28,469 nucleotides of DNA from Stenotrophomonas sp. (GCA_003525885.1 DQIG01000031.1:1-28469), one strand, 5' to 3'; positions 1 through 6,878 are shown, counted from the first letter of the stretch. Translations and numbers: made by a program. The notes: generated from the letters alone by a model not told the origin.

Positions 1-76
1 TCCGCTCTTCCGAGGCGACGATCTCCTCGCCGTAATCCGCAAAGCGGATTTCTGCATACTCTGGCCAACTGCTCAT
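1..76 (-). CDS. Phage tail-module protein, N-terminal fragment
   Basis: Only the first 25 codons are inside the window; the gene continues past the left edge. The frame begins MSSWPEYAEIRFADYGEE. Its ATG (76..74) overlaps the TGA of the tape-measure gene in an ATGA arrangement, so it should be translationally coupled to it. In lambda-type tail operons the gene after the tape measure encodes a minor tail or tail-tip protein, and that is the likely role by position. The fragment is too short for me to recognise a family. Confidence 0.6.
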   Translation of the reverse strand, partial: MSSWPEYAEIRFADYGEEIVASEER

Positions 77-2406
77 CCCACTGCCTCCGTCCATCCGTAT
101 CGGGCCCGTCCAATAGCGCCCAGCTCACCACCGTTGAGGCTGTCGCCCACGATGTCGATCACCAGTCGCCGCACTTCGCTGCCATCGGGCATGCGCTGTC
201 GCTCTTCCCGGGTGTTGACCCGGCTTTCGCCGTAGTTGTTGATTTCCACATTCATCCCGCCGTCGCCTGCAGGGGCGATCGGAACCTGCACATAGCCACC
301 GCTGTCACCACCGGACAGGCCATTGCCGCTTCGCAGCGACGCGCGCAGGGCAAAGAATGCCGATGGGCCGCCGAGCGCCGCCATGTCCTCCTGGCTGAGC
401 ACGCCTTCGCCCTTGTGGACGATGCCGGCCGGTTCGTACTTGCCGCCGGGGCCGGTGTAGCCGCCGGCGGAATACACTATGTCGATGGCCTCTCTCTTCA
501 CCGGGCCAATCTGCTGGTTGAAGAACGTGTTGAAGATGCCCACGATCGCCTGCTTGGCGGCAATCCTTGCCAGATCAGCGATGATGGAATTGGCCATCGT
601 CGAGAACGACAGCTTTCCAGTCTGGGCAAACCTCACCAGACTCTCCTCCATGCCGGAGAACATGTTGGTGAACAGCCCACCACTGGCCTCGGCCAGATTG
701 GCCGCACTCGCTGCGTAGTCTTCGAACGCCTTGGTGGCGCCGGCACTCCAATCGGATTCAAGCGTCTGCTTCGCCTGCTGGAAATCAGCCTCACGCTGCA
801 ACGACTCCGCATGGAATGCGTCCAGTTCGGCGAGCTTGCTCTTGTAACCGGCCGACTCGATGACCTTGCCGTCTTCCCCACGGAACTCGTCATCCAGCGC
901 ACGCTTTCGATTGTCCCGGTCCTCATCCAGCGCGGAACGGCGTTGCATGCGATCCACGCTCGCCGCGCCATGGCCGATGCCGAACAGTGCCTGGTCGTTG
1001 CCGCGCTGCTGTGCCTGCGCCGCCTGCTGGAGCTCCCGCTGCAGCTTCAGCAGATCCTGCTGCGCCTTCTTCGAGGCTTCAGCGGCCGCCGCCTCCTTGG
1101 CCAGGGCCACCGCGGCGTCCAGCGAGGCCTTCACCCGCAGCTGCTTCTGCTCGCTGAGCTTCTTCTCGGCATGCTCCATCTCGTCAAGGAGGGTGACCTG
1201 CAGCTTTTCCGCCTCTGTCATTCCCTCCTTCAGCTTCTGGCGCACCCGGTCCTGGGCGATCTGCTTCTCGATGCGATCCATCAGCCCGGCGTACGCGTCA
1301 GCCTGCTCGTGTACCCCCCTGACCGACTGCTGGGCGGCCTGCTGCTGTTCGCGGAACTGGGCCTTGCGTTCGATGTCGGCCTTCTTGCGCGCGGCGTCCC
1401 TGTTGAACTCGGCGCGCTGGGCCGGGTCCATCTTGTCCGGGCCGCCCCTGGCGTTGATCTCCGCGCCGCGTTCAGCCATCCAGGCCGCATACTCGCCACG
1501 GGTCAGCCGGATCCACTCGACCTCGTCCCGCCATGCCTCTCCGCGCATGGCGCCCAGCATGCCGTTGAAGGCATCCGTTGCCTTCAATGCGTTCCATTCC
1601 GTCGCGCCCAGAGACGCGATGAGCTGGTCAAGCGTCTGGTTGTCCACGTTCTGGATGGCCGCGGCAATCGCATTGAACAGCTTCTCGTCGAGGGCGCCCC
1701 TGATCGTTTCTTTCAGGCCCCGGAACTTCTCCTGGACCGGCGCGACTTCCGCCTGGAACGCTTCCAGGTTCGCCCTGGCCTTCTCCAGCCCGGCGTAGTC
1801 CGAGGCTGCACTCAGGCCTACACCTTCCCGTCCCGATCGCTGGCCATAACTCACTCGACCTTCCCAATGGACGACCGAGCCCTGCAACGCCTTCTCGCGT
1901 GCCTCCAGCTCGCGCAGCGCCTTGGCCTGCTCATGCAGCGTCGCGACCGCCTGCTCCAGGGGCAGCGTGCCCGCTCCCATGCCCAGGCCGACCTGGTCCA
2001 TCGAGAACGACATCTGCTGCAGCGACTGCATCTGCTCCTTGTACTCGCTGCGCGCACGTTCGGACGCCTTTACCATGTCCAGGTACGCTTCGCCCAGCTT
2101 CTGCACCGACGCGATGGCGATGCCCCATGGGCCACCGGCGGCCGTCAGCAGGCCGCTACCAAGCTTCTTCAAGCCGCTGCCGAGCACATCGCCGCCGGCG
2201 TTGGCCTTTGCCTTTGTCCCGGCCTTGCCCGTTGCGCCCTCCGGTACTGCATGCACACGCGCCAGCGCGGCAGCCGTCCGCTCGGCCTCCGCGCGCAGTG
2301 TCTTGAGATTCTGCGTCGCCAGGCGACTGGCCTCCGCCATTGCGGTACGGAAGCCCGTCGTGTTGACCCGCAGTACTACGTCTAGATTCTGGTTAGTGGA
2401 CGCCAT
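73..2406 (-). CDS. Phage tail tape-measure protein (lambda gpH type)
   Basis: Predicted 777-residue protein that fills the phage tail tube, sets its length and is released on infection. The start at 2406 (MASTNQNLDVVLRVNTTG) is chosen because a strong Shine-Dalgarno GGAGGAA lies just upstream; the frame stays open 25 codons further but without a ribosome site. The middle (about residues 150-560) is Ala/Gln/Glu-rich helical, coiled-coil-like sequence. About residues 560-640 match the lambda-type tape-measure C-terminal domain, with the segment GGLFTNMFSGMEESLVRF and a hydrophobic helix AKQAIVGIFNTFF. It is followed by the common phage motif GGYTGPGGKYEPAGIVHKGE. The stop overlaps the next tail gene by ATGA. 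At the usual 0.15 nm per residue the tail would be roughly 115 nm, which is inference. No truncation is visible. Confidence 0.93.
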   Translation of the reverse strand: MASTNQNLDVVLRVNTTGFRTAMAEASRLATQNLKTLRAEAERTAAALARVHAVPEGATGKAGTKAKANAGGDVLGSGLKKLGSGLLTAAGGPWGIAIASVQKLGEAYLDMVKASERARSEYKEQMQSLQQMSFSMDQVGLGMGAGTLPLEQAVATLHEQAKALRELEAREKALQGSVVHWEGRVSYGQRSGREGVGLSAASDYAGLEKARANLEAFQAEVAPVQEKFRGLKETIRGALDEKLFNAIAAAIQNVDNQTLDQLIASLGATEWNALKATDAFNGMLGAMRGEAWRDEVEWIRLTRGEYAAWMAERGAEINARGGPDKMDPAQRAEFNRDAARKKADIERKAQFREQQQAAQQSVRGVHEQADAYAGLMDRIEKQIAQDRVRQKLKEGMTEAEKLQVTLLDEMEHAEKKLSEQKQLRVKASLDAAVALAKEAAAAEASKKAQQDLLKLQRELQQAAQAQQRGNDQALFGIGHGAASVDRMQRRSALDEDRDNRKRALDDEFRGEDGKVIESAGYKSKLAELDAFHAESLQREADFQQAKQTLESDWSAGATKAFEDYAASAANLAEASGGLFTNMFSGMEESLVRFAQTGKLSFSTMANSIIADLARIAAKQAIVGIFNTFFNQQIGPVKREAIDIVYSAGGYTGPGGKYEPAGIVHKGEGVLSQEDMAALGGPSAFFALRASLRSGNGLSGGDSGGYVQVPIAPAGDGGMNVEINNYGESRVNTREERQRMPDGSEVRRLVIDIVGDSLNGGELGAIGRARYGWTEAVG

Positions 2407-2429
2407 ACGCGTTCCTCCAAGAATGATGA

Positions 2430-2447
2430 GGGGCCCCGCAGGGCCCC
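2430..2447 (-). terminator. Stem-loop between gpGT and tape-measure genes
   Basis: GGGGCCC, a four-base loop and GGGCCCC form a perfect 7-bp stem just upstream of the tape-measure ribosome site. On the minus strand it is followed by TCATCATTCTT, only moderately T-rich. It could be a leaky terminator or an RNA-processing or stability hairpin that adjusts tape-measure expression relative to the chaperones. Confidence 0.45.
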
Positions 2448-2500
2448 AGGTTCGATTGCATGCCACACATCGGAGAAGCAATGCCCTGCCCTGCCCGGAA

Positions 2501-3168
2501 TCACGCCGCAGCGTTGCGTCGCGATGCGCTGCCGAACAGTTCCAGCAGCTGCTGCGAGCGCTCCTTTGCCGCCTTCTCCGGCGAAGTGCGGGGACGCACC
2601 AGCAGGAAGTCTTCGGCCGTGGTCGTATTGCCGTGCACCTGCGCCAGTACGCTGGTCAACTGAGCGAGCATCCCCTGCAGGGGCTGGTCCAACGGCTCCA
2701 GGCGTGCGAACGCATACATCTCCGAGAGCTGGCGGGAGGTCACTCCCGCCAGCAGGTGGTCCGGATGCGGGAGGCCCAGCCTCCACGCGATCCGGAACTG
2801 AAGCCGGCGCTCAGGCCGGCGGATCAGTTTTTTTCCAGCTCTCCCACGGCCGTATCGCCGAGCGCATTGAGCGTCTGTGCGACACGGAACACGCGATCCA
2901 GCGCTGCGGCCGATTTGGTGCCCAGCTGGGCCACCTCATGGTCGGAGAACAGGCGCTCGCCCATTTCATCGACCAGGCACAGGCCGACGAATCGCGCACG
3001 GAAGTCATCCACCTTGGGCGTGTCACCGCCATAGGTGTCCTGCTCCCAGCGATCACGGTCACGGGCCGACATCATCGCCACGCGCACATTGCCGCCCCAT
3101 TCGGGTACGGCGACGTCCTCGTGCCGGCGATCCTGTGCGTCCAGGATCTGCTGCTTGCCCAGCAGCAT
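2501..3168 (-). CDS. Tail assembly chaperone G-T fusion (programmed -1 frameshift product)
   Basis: The frame of gpG (ATG at 3168) shifts back one base at the slippery heptamer 2827..2833 and then reads on to the TGA at 2501..2503, giving a protein of about 222 residues. The T part runs LIRRPERRLQFRIAWRLG and then HPDHLLAGVTSRQLSEMYAF, which I recognise as the conserved phage tail protein T motif (lambda gpT ends of the HPDHLLASMS/SRQLSEW type). It has no good start codon of its own; only a GTG lies inside it. In lambda, gpG and gpGT load onto the tape-measure protein and recruit the tube protein. Gene order tube, G, GT, tape measure agrees fully. Frameshift efficiency cannot be judged from sequence. 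Confidence 0.85.
2803..2833 (-). promoter_or_regulatory. Programmed -1 ribosomal frameshift site with stimulatory hairpin
   Basis: On the minus strand the zero frame reads CTG GAA AAA AAC TGA, so the canonical heptamer A AAA AAC (2827..2833) sits immediately before the gpG stop. After a six-base spacer (TGATCC) comes GCCGGC, loop CTGAGC, GCCGGC (2803..2820), a 6-bp GC-only hairpin at the spacing known to favour -1 slippage. The -1 frame then enters the conserved T domain. Confidence 0.88.
2824..3168 (-). CDS. Phage tail assembly chaperone (gpG-like)
   Basis: Predicted 114-residue protein starting MLLGKQQILDAQDRRHEDV, with the segment VPEWGGNVRVAMMSARDRD that is common in gpG-type chaperones of siphophages (a WGG/V-x-V element followed by an R-rich helix). 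The ATG at 3168 shares a base with the TGA of the tail tube gene (TGATG), which argues for coupled translation. A GTG one codon upstream is also possible. The unshifted product ends at the TGA just after the slippery site; the shifted product is the longer G-T fusion. It is expected to act in the cytoplasm on the tape-measure protein and to be absent from finished tails. Confidence 0.85.
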   Translation of the reverse strand: MLLGKQQILDAQDRRHEDVAVPEWGGNVRVAMMSARDRDRWEQDTYGGDTPKVDDFRARFVGLCLVDEMGERLFSDHEVAQLGTKSAAALDRVFRVAQTLNALGDTAVGELEKN

Positions 3169-3626
3169 CACGGGGTGCCGCCAGCGGCCACGGTGACCAG
3201 CGCGAACTCACGCGGCAGCAGGTCCGCAGTGAACGTCAGCACCTGGTTGGTACCCGGGGCCACATTGAAGGCGGCGACCTTGGCGACGAAGGTGGCCGCA
3301 TCGCCGGTGGGCAGCACCATCAGGAAATGCAGGTCGGCATCCGGATCGGCGTCGCGCAGGATCTCCTGGCCTGCCGAGCTGCCGACCGGCCAGCGGTGGC
3401 CGGACACCTGCACGGCCTGGCCGCCGGACAGACCCGCGATGTTCTCCATCTGCTTCGAACGCAGGTTGGTGGCATCAAGGGTGTTGGCCTGGCCACGGCC
3501 GAACGGGAAGGCAGTCAGGCCGTCGATTTCGGTATAGCCGGCCGGATTGTTCGGCGCGGTCGGGGCGGTGCCGGCCTTCACGTACAGCGCGGAGTCCTGG
3601 GCGGAAATGGCTTGATTGATGGACAT
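3168..3626 (-). CDS. Phage major tail tube protein (gpV-like)
   Basis: Predicted 152-residue protein, MSINQAISAQDSALYVKAGT. The short N-terminal segment followed by beta-rich sequence, with a central GLSGGQAVQVSGHRWP and a C-terminal LTFTADLLPREFAL, fits a siphophage tail tube subunit. The identification rests on this look, on size and on the downstream gpG/GT/tape-measure order. A Shine-Dalgarno AGGAG lies about ten bases before the ATG. It is the first gene of the visible tail operon: nothing coding on the minus strand precedes it, whereas lambda-type phages have tail-completion genes here. The lambda Ig-like C-terminal domain of gpV is absent. Confidence 0.8.
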   Translation of the reverse strand: MSINQAISAQDSALYVKAGTAPTAPNNPAGYTEIDGLTAFPFGRGQANTLDATNLRSKQMENIAGLSGGQAVQVSGHRWPVGSSAGQEILRDADPDADLHFLMVLPTGDAATFVAKVAAFNVAPGTNQVLTFTADLLPREFALVTVAAGGTP

Positions 3627-3648
3627 GGTGTTGAATCTCCTGGAAATG

Positions 3649-3670
3649 AAAAAGCCGCCTTGCGGCGGCT
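3649..3670 (-). terminator. Intrinsic terminator upstream of the tail tube gene
   Basis: On the minus strand AGCCGCC, loop GCAA and GGCGGCT are followed by TTTTT. It would end a minus-strand transcript just before the tail tube gene, yet no minus-strand gene lies upstream of it in the window. Confidence 0.7.
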
Positions 3671-3771
3671 GGGGTTCGGGGTGATCAGGCTCGGGGCTGC
3701 CTGCAGTGGGTCATCGTGGCTGGCCCGTCACAGCCACCGGTTGCGCGTTGCGATCCGCAACACGCGGACAA

Positions 3772-3803
3772 CAAAAAAGCCCCCGGCTCGCGCCGGAGGC
3801 TTG
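3772..3803 (-). terminator. Intrinsic terminator, minus strand, without an upstream gene
   Basis: On the minus strand AAGCCTCCGGC, loop GCGA and GCCGGGGGCTT form an 11-bp stem with a single G-U pair, followed by a run of T. It is a strong terminator by structure, but the only gene upstream on its strand direction is the oppositely oriented dienelactone hydrolase. Confidence 0.7.
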
Positions 3804-3991
3804 TATGTCATCGTGGCTGAAAGCTTAGGCTGCGGGTGTGCACCGGTCAATGCAGAAACAGCCCTCTGCACCGCCTTGGGAACGCACTGCGGCAAGCCCG
3901 CAGCCGCCCGATCCGGCACAGCCGCTGACGCCGCGCTAACCGGTGCAGCACCGACAATGCAGCTCTGTTCCCAGCAACGAGGAAGATGACG

Positions 3992-4663
3992 ATGGCCGAG
4001 TGGATCACCCTGGATACGCATCACGGCCCGGTACGGGCCTGGCAGGCCCTGCCGGAAGGCACCGCGCGCGGCGGCCTGGTGGTGGTGCAGGAAATCTTCG
4101 GCGCCAATCCGCACATCCGCAGCGTAGCCGAGCGCTTCGCGGCTGAAGGCTATGCGGTGCTGGCGCCCTCGTTCTTCGACCTGCTCGACGGCCCCAATGC
4201 CGATCCGGACGCGCTGCCCTACGACGCCGAAGGCGTGAAGCAGGGCCTGGAACGGGTCGGCGCGCTGGGCATGGAGCGGGCGCTGGAGGTGGTGCGGGCC
4301 GCGGCAACCCGGCTGGCGCCGCAGGGCAAGGTCGGCACCGTCGGCTACTGCTGGGGCGGCACGGTGGCGATGCTGTCCGCAGTGCGCCTGGGGCTGCCGT
4401 CGGTCAGCTACTACGGTGCGCGCAACGTGCAGTTCCTCGACGAAACGCCCAAGGCCCCGGTGATCTTCCACTTCGGTGCCCAGGACCGCAGCATCCCGCC
4501 GGAAGCGGTCCAGGCCCACCGCGGGAAGCTGCCGCAGATGGCCACCTATGTCTATCCGGCCGATCACGCCTTCAACCGGGAGGTCGGACATGCGTATGAT
4601 CCAGACAGCGCCGCCCTGGCGCTGCAACGCACCCTGGACTTCTTCTCGGAGCATCTTGGATGA
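3992..4663 (+). CDS. Dienelactone hydrolase family protein
   Basis: Predicted 223-residue cytoplasmic alpha/beta-hydrolase. Family members open lactone rings such as dienelactone in chloroaromatic breakdown, but many act on other esters and the substrate here cannot be named. The Cys-Asp-His triad is intact: Cys120 in GYCWGG, Asp165 in FHFGAQDRSIPP and His192 in YPADHAFN. Glu34 in VVVQEIFGAN is the conserved residue that holds the cysteine. The start at 3992 is preferred over the ATG at 3986 because GAGGAAG (3979..3985) is then six bases away. The stop overlaps the ATG of the HIT gene by ATGA, so the two are translationally coupled. Confidence 0.92.
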   Translation: MAEWITLDTHHGPVRAWQALPEGTARGGLVVVQEIFGANPHIRSVAERFAAEGYAVLAPSFFDLLDGPNADPDALPYDAEGVKQGLERVGALGMERALEVVRAAATRLAPQGKVGTVGYCWGGTVAMLSAVRLGLPSVSYYGARNVQFLDETPKAPVIFHFGAQDRSIPPEAVQAHRGKLPQMATYVYPADHAFNREVGHAYDPDSAALALQRTLDFFSEHLG

Positions 4664-5082
4664 GCGAATTCGAACTCGATTCACGCCTGGCCACCGATAG
4701 CGTGCTGGTGGCGGAAGGACCGTTGTCGCAAGTGCGGCTGATGAACGACGAACGATTCCCCTGGCTGGTGCTGGTACCGCGCCTGGCCGGGGTGACCGAG
4801 TGGATCGAGCTGGATGGCGAGCAGCAGGACAAGCTGCGCACCGAGCTCAACCGCGCCTGCAAGGCCCTGAAGGGCTCCGACGGGGTGGAAAAGATCAACA
4901 TCGGGGCGCTGGGCAACATCGTGCGCCAGCTGCACTTCCATGTGATCGGCCGCCATGACGGTGATCCGGCGTGGCCGGGCCCGGTCTGGGGCAGCGGCCC
5001 GGCGCACCGCTACGAGCCGGCCGCGCTGGACCAGCATGTCGCCTACTGGAAGGAACGGCTAGGATATCCGGCCCAGTCCTGA
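4660..5082 (+). CDS. HIT family protein
   Basis: Predicted 140-residue histidine-triad superfamily protein, probably a nucleotide (diadenosine polyphosphate type) hydrolase. The signature reads QLHFHVIGRHDGDPAWPGPV at about residues 90-109. Compared with the usual H-x-H-x-H, the first His is Gln90, while the nucleophilic His92 and the following His94 remain. This variant with the DPAWPGPVWG extension is one I associate with a proteobacterial HIT subgroup. The gene overlaps the dienelactone hydrolase stop by four bases and is followed after 15 bases by a small membrane protein gene, so the three form an operon. Confidence 0.88.
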   Translation: MSEFELDSRLATDSVLVAEGPLSQVRLMNDERFPWLVLVPRLAGVTEWIELDGEQQDKLRTELNRACKALKGSDGVEKINIGALGNIVRQLHFHVIGRHDGDPAWPGPVWGSGPAHRYEPAALDQHVAYWKERLGYPAQS

Positions 5083-5097
5083 GCCTTCGCCGACCCG

Positions 5098-5265
5098 ATG
5101 CGATTCAACCTCGTTGCCGCCGTCCTGCTGATCCTGATCGGCCTGTTCATGCTCGCCAGCAATCTCGGCTGGACGCACCTGAACCTGTCCAAGCTGCTGC
5201 TGACCTGGTGGCCGGTGGCCCTGGTGGGTGTTGGCATCGCGATGCTGTTCGGTCGCGGCAAATAA
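5098..5265 (+). CDS. Small membrane protein, LiaF/LiaI-like transmembrane segment
   Basis: A 55-residue protein, beginning MRFNLVAAVLLILIGLFMLA and ending MLFGRGK. It has two hydrophobic helices (about residues 4-21 and 34-51) joined by NLGWTHLNLSK. The pattern of a GLFMLASNLG turn, then a W-W-P-V helix and a short basic tail, is that of the LiaF/LiaI-type transmembrane region (DUF5668-like) found in many small envelope proteins. It starts 15 bases after the HIT stop. The ribosome site is weak. Function is unknown; membrane insertion is the only firm prediction. Confidence 0.75.
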   Translation: MRFNLVAAVLLILIGLFMLASNLGWTHLNLSKLLLTWWPVALVGVGIAMLFGRGK

Positions 5266-5270
5266 GCAAA

Positions 5271-5288
5271 GGCGGCGCAAGCGCCGCC
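5271..5288. terminator. Hairpin between convergent genes
   Basis: GGCGGCG, loop CAAG, CGCCGCC. On the minus strand it is followed by TTTGCTTATTT, so it probably ends dcd transcription. It may also stop the plus-strand operon. Confidence 0.6.
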
Positions 5289-5298
5289 CTCGCCCACA

Positions 5299-5322
5299 TA
5301 GAGCCGAGCCATGCTCGGCTCC
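5299..5322 (+). repeat. SMAG-like REP hairpin
   Basis: ATAG followed by GAGCCGAGC, CAT, GCTCGGCTC. This is the same core as the GTAG-headed pair at 25711..25779, with the head diverged to CATAG. It lies between two convergent genes, a usual site for such repeats. Confidence 0.6.
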
Positions 5323-5330
5323 AGAACAAC

Positions 5331-5903
5331 TCAGGTCCGCGGCAGGGTCACGCCGGTCTGGCCCTGGTACTTGCCGCCACGATCACGGTACGACGTCTCG
5401 CAGACGTCATCGGCGGCCGCCTGGAAGAACAGCATCTGCGCCACGCCTTCGTTGGCGTAGATGCGTGCCGGCAGCGGCGTGGTGTTGCTGAATTCCAGGG
5501 TGACGTGACCTTCCCACTCCGGTTCCAGCGGCGTTACGTTGACGATGATGCCGCAGCGCGCGTAGGTGCTCTTGCCCAGGCACACCACCAGCGTATCGCG
5601 CGGAATACGGAAGTACTCGACAGTACGCGCCAGCGCGAAACTGTTCGGCGGGATGATGCATTCATCGCCGACGATATCCACGAAGCTGCCCGGATCGAAG
5701 TGCTTGGGATCGACGATCGTCGAGTTGATGTTGGTGAACACCTTGAACTCGCGCGAGCAGCGCACGTCATAGCCATAACTGGACGTGCCGTAGCTGACGA
5801 TGCGCTGGCCGTTGGCCTGCTTGACCTGCCCGGCCTCGAACGGCTCGATCATGCCGTGCTGCTCGGACATGCGGCGGATCCAACGGTCACTCTTGATGCT
5901 CAT
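5331..5903 (-). CDS. dcd: dCTP deaminase
   Basis: Predicted 190-residue enzyme that deaminates dCTP to dUTP, the main source of dUMP for thymidylate synthesis in Gram-negative bacteria. Length matches the family. SSYGYDVRC (41-49) and the active-site block CLGKSTYARCGIIVNVTPLE (108-127) are followed by GHVTLEFSN, with Glu137 as the general base; the C-terminal GKYQGQTGVTLPR closes the active site of the trimer. The ATG at 5903 has AGGACAA upstream. The gene follows mrp after 79 bases that contain a hairpin and its own extended -10 promoter, so it can be transcribed independently. Nothing is missing. Confidence 0.97.
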   Translation of the reverse strand: MSIKSDRWIRRMSEQHGMIEPFEAGQVKQANGQRIVSYGTSSYGYDVRCSREFKVFTNINSTIVDPKHFDPGSFVDIVGDECIIPPNSFALARTVEYFRIPRDTLVVCLGKSTYARCGIIVNVTPLEPEWEGHVTLEFSNTTPLPARIYANEGVAQMLFFQAAADDVCETSYRDRGGKYQGQTGVTLPRT

Positions 5904-5935
5904 GCTTTGTCCTGGGGGTACGAGGGGGCGCGAGG

Positions 5936-5944
5936 ATTCTAGCA
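5936..5944 (-). promoter_or_regulatory. Extended -10 promoter for dcd
   Basis: On the minus strand TGCTAGAAT, a TGn-extended -10 hexamer, lies about 33 bases before the dcd ATG. No clear -35 is visible, which is normal for extended -10 promoters. The hairpin 5942..5974 overlaps its upstream edge. Confidence 0.45.
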
Positions 5945-5974
5945 GGGGGCCGGCCTGCGCCGGCGGCCCCCTGC
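5942..5974 (-). terminator. GC-rich hairpin between mrp and dcd
   Basis: GCAGGGGGCCG and CGGCCCCCTGC form a perfect 11-bp stem around an 11-base loop directly after the mrp stop. There is no T-run, so termination would be weak or factor-dependent. Confidence 0.4.
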
Positions 5975-5982
5975 CCCTGCAC

Positions 5983-6846
5983 TTACAGCAGCGACGACAG
6001 GATCGGGATCGAGGCCCGCGGACGCTTGCCGACTTCCTCGATCAGGCGCTGTGCGGCATGGCGGTAGGCCTGGGCCGGCGCCGAATCCGGCTGGGCCACG
6101 GTGATCGGGGTGCCTGCATCGCCCTGTTCGCGGATGCCGATCTGCAGCGGCAGCGACCCCAGCAGCGGCACGCCGTACTGCGCGGCCATGCGCTCGCCGC
6201 CGCCCTCGCCGAACAGATGCTCGATGTGCCCACAACTGCTGCAGGTGTGCACCGCCATGTTCTCGACGATGCCCAGCACCGGCACCTCGACCTTCTCGAA
6301 CATCTTCAGCGCCTTCTTCGCATCCAGCGTGGCGATGTCCTGCGGCGTGGTGACGATCACCGCACCGGCCAGCGGAATCTTCTGGGTCAGGGTCAGCTGG
6401 ATGTCACCGGTGCCCGGCGGCAGGTCGATCAGCAGGAAATCCAGGTCGTCCCACAGGGTGTCGTTGAACAGTTGGGTCATCGCCGAGGTGGCCATCGGGC
6501 CGCGCCAGATCATCGGCGTGTCTTCTTCGATCAGGTAGCCGATCGACATGGTGTCCACGCCGAACGCACGCAGCGGCTCGATGCTCTTGTTGTCCGGGCT
6601 TTCCGGGCGGCCGGACAAGCCCAGCATGGCCGGCACGCTGGGGCCATAGATGTCGGCGTCGAGCACGCCCACGCGCGCGCCGAGCTGCTGCAGCGCCACG
6701 GCCAGGTTCACCGAGGTGGTGGACTTGCCGACGCCGCCCTTGCCCGAACCGACCGCGATGACATTGCGGATGCGGGCATGCGGCGTAAGTCCCTTCTGGA
6801 CCTGGCTGACATGGGGACGGCGGGGAGAACTGTTCACAACGAGCAC
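5983..6846 (-). CDS. apbC: Mrp/ApbC iron-sulfur cluster carrier ATPase
   Basis: Predicted 287-residue P-loop ATPase that binds a [4Fe-4S] cluster between dimer subunits and delivers it to apoproteins. The deviant Walker A GSGKGGVGKST is at residues 33-43, Walker B-like LLIDLPPGTGD at 138-148, and the cluster cysteines are Cys202 and Cys205 (CSSC). The N-terminal FSCA/DUF59 domain of E. coli Mrp (about 369 residues) is absent, as in short-form family members. The start is uncertain: GTG at 6846 or GTG at 6837, neither with a clear ribosome site. A TATGAT box lies 27 bases upstream of the first. Confidence 0.93.
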   Translation of the reverse strand: MLVVNSSPRRPHVSQVQKGLTPHARIRNVIAVGSGKGGVGKSTTSVNLAVALQQLGARVGVLDADIYGPSVPAMLGLSGRPESPDNKSIEPLRAFGVDTMSIGYLIEEDTPMIWRGPMATSAMTQLFNDTLWDDLDFLLIDLPPGTGDIQLTLTQKIPLAGAVIVTTPQDIATLDAKKALKMFEKVEVPVLGIVENMAVHTCSSCGHIEHLFGEGGGERMAAQYGVPLLGSLPLQIGIREQGDAGTPITVAQPDSAPAQAYRHAAQRLIEEVGKRPRASIPILSSLL

Positions 6847-6872
6847 CGACGGGGTCAGGGGGATAACCCAAC

Positions 6873-6878
6873 ATCATA
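6873..6878 (-). promoter_or_regulatory. Putative -10 box for mrp
   Basis: On the minus strand CTTGTATGATG contains TATGAT preceded by TTG, about 27 bases before the first possible GTG start. It gives a short leader of about 20-30 bases. No confident -35. Confidence 0.35.

Larger units (their letters stand above)
3627..3991. other. Gap between tail module and host genes, possible prophage junction
   Basis: About 365 bases without a credible gene. It holds two minus-strand intrinsic terminators (3649..3670 and 3772..3803), a 13-bp direct repeat GTCATCGTGGCTG at 3710..3722 and 3807..3819 around the second terminator, and an imperfect palindrome at about 3746..3768 (CGCGTTGCG, ATC, CGCAACACGCG). 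From about 3820 the sequence is unremarkable GC-rich DNA leading to the ribosome site of the dienelactone hydrolase gene. No integrase or tRNA gene is present, so an attachment site is only a possibility. Confidence 0.4.

Noticed and set aside
415..2385. Long plus-strand open frame opposite the tape-measure gene
   Set aside because: Leu/Arg/His-rich product without domains; a shadow caused by high GC opposite a clear tape-measure protein.
3710..3819. The 13-bp direct repeat as a prophage attachment site
   Set aside because: Both copies are on the same side of the module and only 97 bases apart, and no integrase or tRNA target is seen. I keep it as an observation but not as an att call.
3728..4684. 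Minus-strand open frame that could feed the leftward terminators
   Set aside because: It lies opposite the dienelactone hydrolase, which has its full catalytic triad and ribosome site. The product (His/Arg-rich, no motifs) is not credible.
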